Below, piece by piece: positions 57,961 through 64,000 of a DNA stretch of 64,000 nucleotides. The DNA lies in NCBI GenBank assembly GCA_012656075.1, contig JAAKBF010000015.1, forward strand, positions 207,883-271,882, written 5' to 3'. Numbering within the stretch: position 1 is the stretch's first letter; each line of letters begins with the position of its first letter. The notes beneath the pieces were generated by a model that saw nothing but the letters and a program-made list of their open reading frames with translations, ran no database searches and was not told the origin of the DNA. The stretch is from Phytophthora hibernalis. Lineage: Eukaryota > Oomycota > Peronosporomycetes > Peronosporales > Peronosporaceae. Both the position numbers and the translations under genes were made by a program.

Positions 57961-60350
57961 ATCAGTCTTCGGCGCGCTATTTCAGGTCCTTGCCGTTCTT
58001 CAGAGACTTCGTCACCTCGTACGACTCGTCTGGCAACACGCGCTTGCCGCTGGGCGCCATGCCGACGCTGATTGCCGCTGCTGCGGTGGTCTCGTGGTCG
58101 TCAAAGCCGCTCTAGCAGTCGTGCAGCTCTCAAATCAGTCTTCGGCGCGTATTTCAGGTCCTTGCCGTTCTTCAGAGACTTCGTCACCTCGTACGACTCG
58201 TCTGGCAACACGCGCTTGCCGCTGGGCGCCATGCCGACGCCGATTGCCGCTGCTGCGGTGGTCTCGTGTTCGTCAAAGCCGCTCTAGCAGTCGCGCAGCT
58301 CTCAAATCGGTCTTCGGCACGTTATTTCAGGTCCTTGCCGTTCTTCAGAGACTTCGTCACCTCGTACGACTCGTCTGGCAACACGTGCTTGCCGCTGGGC
58401 GCCATGCCGACGCTGATTGCCGCTGCTGCGGTGGTCTCGTGGTCGTCAAAGCCGCTCTAGCAGTCGCAGCTTCAACCGGTCTTCGGCACGCTTTTCAGGT
58501 CCTTGCCGTTCTTCAGAGACTTCGTCACCTCGTACGACTCGTCTGGCAACACGCCTTGCCGCTGGGCGCCATGCCGACGCTGATTGCCGCTGCTGCGGTG
58601 GTCTCGTGTTCGTCAAAGCCGCTCTAGCAGTCGCGCATCTCTCAAATCGGTCTTCGGCACGTTATTTCACGTCCTTGCCGTTCTTCAGAGACTTCGTCAC
58701 CTCGTACGACTCGTCTGGCAACACGCGCTTGCCGTGGGCGGCATGCCGACGCCGATTGCCGCTGCTGCGGTGGTCTCGTGGTCGTCAAAGCCGCTCTAGC
58801 AGTCGTGCAGCTCTCAATCAGTCTTCGGCGCGTTATTTCAGGTCCTTGCCGTTCTTCAGAGACTTCGTCACCTCGTACGACTCGTCTGGCAACACGCGCT
58901 GCGTGCCGCTGGGCGCCATGCCGACGCCGATTGCCGCTGCTGCGGTGGTCTCGTGTTCGTCAAAGCCGCTCTAGCAGTCGCGCAGCTCTCATCAGTCTTC
59001 GGCACGTTATTTCAGGTCCTTGCCGTTCTTCAGAGACTTCGTCACCTCGTACGACTCGTCTGGCAACACGTGCTTGCCGCTGGGCGCCATGCCGACGCTG
59101 ATTGCCGCTGCTGCGGTGGTCTCGTGGTCGTCAAAGCCGCTCTAGCAGTCGTGCAGCTCTCAAATCAGTCTTCGGCACGCTATTTCAGGTCCTTGCCGTT
59201 CTTCAGAGACTTCGTCACCTCGTACGACTCGTCTGGCAACACGTGCTTGCCGCTGGGCGCCATGCCGACGCTGATTGCCGCTGCTGCAGTGGTCTCGTGT
59301 TCGTCAAAGCCGCTCTAGCAGTCGTGCAGCTCTCAAATCGGTCTTCGGCACGTTATTTCAGGTCCTTGCCGTTCTTCAGAAACTTCGTCACCTCGTACGA
59401 CTCGTCCGGCAACACGTGCTTGCCGCTGGGCGCATGCCGACGCTGATTGCCGCTGCTGCGGTGGTCTCGTCGTCAAAGCCGCTCTAGCAGTCGTGCAGCT
59501 CTCAAATCAGTCTTCGGCACGCTATTTCAGGTCCTTGCCGTTCTTCAGAGACTTCGTCACCTCGTACGACTCGTCTGGCAACACGTGCTTGCCGCTGGGC
59601 GCCATGCCGACGCTGATTGCCGCTGCTGCGGTGGTCTCGTGTTCGTCAAAGCCGCTCTAGCAGTCGTGCAGCTCTCAAATCGGTCTTCGGCACGGTATTT
59701 CAGGTCCTTGCCGTTCTTCAGAGACTTCGTCACCTCGTACGACTCGTCTGGCAACACGCGCTTGCCGCTGGCGCCATGCCGACGCCGATTGCCGCTGCTG
59801 CGGTGGTCTCGTGTTCGTCAAAGCCGCTCTAGCAGTCGTGCAGCTCTCAAATCGGTCTTCGGCGGCTATTTCACGTCCTTGCCGTTCTTCAGAGACTTCG
59901 TCACCTCGTACGACTCGTCTGGCAACACGCGCTTGCCGCCATGCCATGCTGCCGATTGCCGCTGCTGCGGTGGTCTCGTGGTCGTCAAAGCCGCTCTAGC
60001 AGTCGCAGCTCATCGGTCTTCGGCACGCTATTTCACGTCCTTGCCGTTCTTCAGAAACTTCGTCACCTCGTACGACTCGTCTGGCAACACGTGCTTGCCG
60101 CTGGGCTCCATGCCGACGCCGATTGCCGCTGCTGCGGTGGTCTCGTGTTCGTCAAAGCCGCTCTAGCAGTCGTGCAGCTCTCAAATCAGTCTTCGGCACG
60201 CTATTTCACGTCCTTGCCGTTCTTCAGAAACTTCGTCACCTCGTACGACTCGTCTGGCAACACGTGCTTGCCGCTGGGCTCCATGCTGACGCCGATTGCC
60301 GCTGCTGCGGTGGTCTCGTGGTCGTCAAAGCCGCTCTAGCAGTCGCGCAT
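57961..60350 (+). repeat. Satellite domain 5: decayed type A to B transition
   Basis: About 14 monomers with frequent small deletions, for example CTTCAACCGGTC at 58470, GCCGTGGGCGGC at 58732, the shortened CGCCATGCCATGCTGCC at 59938 and TCGCAGCTCATCGG at 60003. Type A markers fade and TTTCACG and CAGAAACTT appear from about 59870 on. Confidence 0.75.
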
Positions 60351-63300
60351 CTCTCATCGCGGTCTTCGGCGCGCTATTTCAGGTCCTTGCCGTTCTTCAG
60401 AAACTTCGTCACCTCGTACGACTCGTCTGGCAACACGTGCGTGCCGCTGGTCTCCATGCTGACGCCGATTGCCGCTGCTGCGGTGGTCTCGTGGAAACCA
60501 GCAGTCGCGCATCCCTCATCGCGGTCTTCGGCACGTTATTTCACGTCCTTGCCGTTCTTCAGAAACTTCGTCACCTCGTACGACTCGTCTGGCAACACGT
60601 GCTTGCCGCTGGTCGCCATGCTGACGCTGATTGCCGCTGCTGCGGTCTCGTCGTCAAAGCCGCTCCAGCAGTCGCAGCTCTCAATCAGTCTTCGGCACGC
60701 TATTTCACGTCCTTGCCGTTCTTCAGAAACTTCGTCACCTCGTACGACTCGTCTGGCAACACGTGCTTGCCGCTGGTCTCCATGCTGACGCTGATTGCCG
60801 CTGCTGCGGTGGTCTCGTCGTCAAAGCCGCTCTAGCAGTCGTGCAGCTCTCAAATCGGTCTTCGGCACGTTATTTCAGGTCCTTGCCGTTCTTCAGAAAC
60901 TTCGTCACCTCGTACGACTCGTCTGGCAACACGTGCTTGCCGCTGGGCGCCATGCTGACGCTGATTGCCGCTGCTGCGGTGGTCTCGTGTTCGTCAGCCG
61001 CTCTAGCAGTCGCGCAGCTCTCAAATCGCGGTCTTCGGCACGCTATTTCACGTCCTTGCCGTTCTTCAGAAACTTCGTCACCTCGTACGACTCGTCTGGC
61101 AACACGTGCTTGCCGCTGGGCGCCATGCCGACGCTGATTGCCGCTGCTGCGGTGGTCTCGTGGTCGTCAGCCGCTCTAGCAGTCGCGCAGCTCTCAAATC
61201 GGTCTTCGGCGCGCTATTTCAGGTCCTTGCCGTTCTTCAGAAACTTCGTCACCTCGTACGACTCGTCTGGCAACACGTGCTTGCCGCTGGGCGCCATGCT
61301 GACGCCGATTGCCGCTGCTGCAGTGGTCTCGTGTTCGTCAAAGCCGCTCTAGCAGTCGTGCAGCTCTCAAATCGTCTTCGGCACGTTATTTCAGGTCCTT
61401 GCCGTTCTTCAGAGACTTCGTCACCTCGTACGACTCGTCCGGCAACACGCGCTTGCCGCTGGGCGCCATGCCGACGCCGATTGCCGCTGCTGCGGTGGTC
61501 TCGTGGTCGTCAAAGCCGCTCTAGCAGTCGTGCAGCTCATCGCGGTCTTCGGCGCGCTATTTCACGTCCTTGCCGTTCTTCAGAAACTTCGTCACCTCGT
61601 ACGACTCGTCTGGCAACACGTGCGTGCCGCTGGGCTCCATGCTGACGCCGATTGCCGCTGCTGCGGTGGTCTCGTGTTCGTCAAAGCCGCTCTAGCAGTC
61701 GCAGCTCTCATCGCGGTCTTCGGCACGCTATTTCACGTCCTTGCCGTTCTTCAGAGACTTCGTCACCTCGTACGACTCGTCTGGCAACACGTGCGTGCCG
61801 CTGGCTCCATGCTGACGCCGATTGCCGCTGCTGCGGTGGTCTCGTGGTCGTCAAAGCCGCTCTAGCAGTCGCGCATCCCTCAAATCAGTCTTCGGCGCTA
61901 TTTCAGGTCCTTGCCGTTCTTCAGAGACTTCGTCACCTCGTACGACTCGTCTGGCAACACGCCTTGCCGCTGGTCTCCATGCTGACGCCGATTGCCGCTG
62001 CTGCGGTGGTCTCGTGGTACTCCAGCAGTCGCGCATCCTCATCGCGGTCTTCGGCACGTTATTTCACGTCCTTGCCGTTCTTCAGAAACTTCGTCACCTC
62101 GTACGACTCGTCTGGCAACACGTGCGTGCCGCTGGTCTCCATGCTGACGCTGATTGCCGCTGCTGCAGTGGTCTCGTGGTCGTCAAAGCCGCTCTAGCAG
62201 TCGCGCAGCTCAAATCGGTCTTCGGCACGGTATTTACGTCCTTGCCGTTCTTCAGAAACTTCGTCACCTCGTACGACTCGTCTGGCAACACGTGCGTGCC
62301 GCTGGTCTCCATGCTGACGCTGATTGCCGCCGCTGCGGTGGTCTCGTCGTCAAAGCCGCCAGCAGTCGCGCATCCCTCATCGGTCTTCGGCACGCTATTT
62401 CACGTCCTTGCCGTTCTTCAGAAACTTCGTCACCTCGTACGACTCGTCTGGCAACACGTGCGTGCCGCTGGTCTCCATGCTGACGCCGATTGCCGCTGCT
62501 GCATGGTCTCGTGTTCGCCGTGCCGCTCCAGCAGTCGTGCAGCTCATCCGTCTTCGGCACGGTATTTCGTCCTTGCCGTTCTTCAGAAACTTCGTCACCT
62601 CGTACGACTCGTCTGGCAACACGTGCTTGCCGCTGGTCTCCATGCTGACGCTGATTGCCGCTGCTGCGGTGGTCTCGTGGTCGTCAAAGCGCTCCAGCAG
62701 TCGCGCATCCCTCATCGCCTTCGGCACGTTATTTCACGTCCTTGCCGTTCTTCAGAAACTTCGTCACCTCGTACGACTCGTCTGGCAACACGTGCGTGCC
62801 GCTGGTCTCCATGCTGACGCTGATTGCCGCTGCTGCGGTGGTCTCGTGGTTCAGCCGCTCCAGCAGTCGCGCACCCTCATCGCGGTCTTCGCACGGTAGC
62901 TTACGTCCTTGCCGTTCTTCAGAAACTTCGTCACCTCGTACGACTCGTCTGGCAACACGTGCGTGCCGCTGGCTCCATGCTGACGCTGATTGCCGCTGCT
63001 GCGGTGGTCTCGTGGTACTCCAGCAGTCGCGCATCCTCATCGCGGTCTTCGGCACGTTATTTCACGTCCTTGCCGTTCTTCAGAACTTCGTCACCTCGTA
63101 CGACTCGTCTGGCAACACGTGCGTGCCGCTGGTCTCCATGCTGACGCCGATTGCCGCTGCTGCGGTGGTCTCGTGGTCGCAGTGCTCCAGCAGTCGCGCA
63201 TCCCTCATCGCGGTCTTCGGCACGGTATTTACGTCCTTGCCGTTCTTCAGAAACTTCGTCACCTCGTACGACTCGTCTGGCAACACGTGCGTGCCGCTGG

Positions 63301-64000
63301 TCTCCATGCTGACGCTGATTGCCGCTGCTGCAGTGGTCTCGTGGTACTCCAGCAGTCGCGCATCCCTCATCGCGGTCTTTGGCACGTTATTTCACGTCCT
63401 TGCCGTTCTTCAGAAACTTCGTCACCTCGTACGACTCGTCTGGCAACACGTGCGTGCCGCTGGTCTCCATGCTGACGCTGATTGCCGCCGCTGCGGTGGC
63501 CTCGTGGTCGTCAAAGCCGCTCAGTCGCGCAGCTCAAATCAGTTCGGCACGCTATTTCGTCCTTGCCGTTCTTCAGAAACTTCGTCACCTCGTACGACTC
63601 GTCTGGCAACACGTGCGTGCCGCTGGTCTCCATGCTGACGCTGATTGCCGCTGCTGCGGTCTCGTGTTCGTCAAAGCCCCTAGCAGTCGCGCAGCTCATC
63701 GCGGTCTTCGGCACGAAGCACGTCCTTGCCGTTCTTCAGAAACTTCGTCACCGTACGACTCGTCTGGCAACACGTGCGTGCCGCTGGCTCCATGCTGACG
63801 CTGATTGCCGCCGCTGCGGTGGTCTCGTGGTCGTCAAAGCCGCTCTAGCAGTCGCGCAGCTCAAATCAGTTCGGCACGTTATTTCACGTCCTTGCCGTTC
63901 TTCAGAAACTTCGTCACCTCGTACGACTCGTCTGGCAACACGTGCGTGCCGCTGGGCGCCATGCTGACGCTGATTGCCGCTGCTGCGGTGGTCTCGTGTT
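60351..64000 (+). repeat. Satellite domain 6: type B-like right part, continuing out of the window
   Basis: About 21 monomers with B markers (TTTCACG or TTTACG, CAGAAACTT, CTGGTCTCCATGCTGAC) and strongly varying lengths. Some keep GTCGTCAAAGCGCTCCAG (near 62684), the form that gives an uninterrupted ARLLERFDDHETT on the minus strand. The array has not ended at 64000. Confidence 0.85.

Larger units (their letters stand above)
11178..64000 (+). repeat. Satellite DNA array, about 173-bp monomers, about 305 copies
   Basis: From about 11178 to the window end the sequence is one head-to-tail tandem array with no insertion, inversion or spacer that I can see. In the regular parts every monomer is 173 bp, or 174 bp when TGCTTGCC is TGCCTTGCC. 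Nearly every monomer contains GTCCTTGCCGTTCTTCAG, then CTTCGTCACCTCGTACGACT, then GGCAACACG, then TGCCGCTG, then GATTGCCGCTGCTGC. Type A consensus is about 61% GC with about 21 CpG. Three variant classes occur: A (GCTCTCAAATCAGTCTTCGG, TTTCAGGTCC, CAGAGACTTC, TCCGGC), C (CATCCCTCATCGCGG with TTTCAGG) and B (ATTTCACGTCC, CAGAAACTT, TCTGGC, CTGGTCTCCATGCTGAC). The array continues beyond the window. Read on the minus strand, the monomer is a decayed coding unit. Copy number in the assembly may be imprecise because many neighbours are identical. Confidence 0.98.

Noticed and set aside
56696..58627. Plus-strand 643-codon open frame and many others of 129-515 codons in the array
   Set aside because: They follow the monomer period and rotate through all three frames, share no conserved start, and change length with single-base monomer variants. 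This is the expected outcome of a stop-poor 173-bp repeat.
11178..64000. CRISPR array
   Set aside because: Repeats are about 173 bp and contiguous, without unique spacers, and the context is eukaryotic.
11178..64000. Ribosomal DNA or 5S array
   Set aside because: The monomer shows no 5S, 5.8S or other rRNA features, and it reads as a protein-like unit on the minus strand.
11178..64000. Telomere or subtelomere repeat
   Set aside because: No TTTAGGG-type short repeats are seen anywhere in the window, so a chromosome end is not supported by the sequence.

Overview
This is a eukaryotic, repeat-dominated window with no intact host gene that I can support. The best fit is an oomycete, probably Phytophthora-like. 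The evidence is a copia-type polyprotein, a decayed Ty3/gypsy-like gag with zinc knuckles, and remnants of ankyrin units carrying the NGHLxxxxWL-type core, a combination familiar from Peronosporales genomes. The assignment rests on family resemblance, not on a marker gene.

Layout. 1-1398: non-coding or decayed DNA, with a pair of 189-bp direct repeats (offset 521 bp) and a minus-strand ankyrin-like pseudogene. 1399-6340: one complete but dead copia retrotransposon on the minus strand. It has two LTRs about 4% diverged, a 5-bp target-site duplication TCATA on both sides, a polypurine tract, and gag-integrase-RT-RNase H in order, broken by many frameshifts and stops. 6341-7167: non-coding DNA containing a 344-bp element with about 60-bp terminal inverted repeats (MITE-like). 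7168-11154: a long, decayed minus-strand gag-like region with clear gag and CCHC zinc-knuckle parts at its C-terminal end. No pol follows it.

11178-64000 (end of window): an uninterrupted head-to-tail satellite array of about 52.8 kb, about 305 monomers of about 173 bp (about 61% GC, about 21 CpG per monomer), running off the right end. It has domains: a heterogeneous left flank (11.2-21.6 kb), a homogenised core of type A monomers (21.6-37.2 kb), a diverged type B block (38.0-44.2 kb) containing a dimeric higher-order repeat, a second type A core (44.2-58.0 kb), a decayed zone (58.0-60.35 kb) and type B again (60.35-64.0 kb).

The most interesting observation is that, read on the minus strand, the less homogenised monomers are an almost clean protein-coding repeat of 57-58 codons. 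One stretch (42475-43314) stays open for 279 codons over nearly five units. Type A monomers, at 173 bp, look like a coding unit of about 171 bp carrying two single-base insertions, so the satellite appears to have grown out of a coding tandem repeat. The array next to a copia element also raises the untested possibility of a centromeric or pericentromeric location. The many plus-strand open frames in the array are a by-product of a 173-bp period with few stop codons and should not be annotated as genes.
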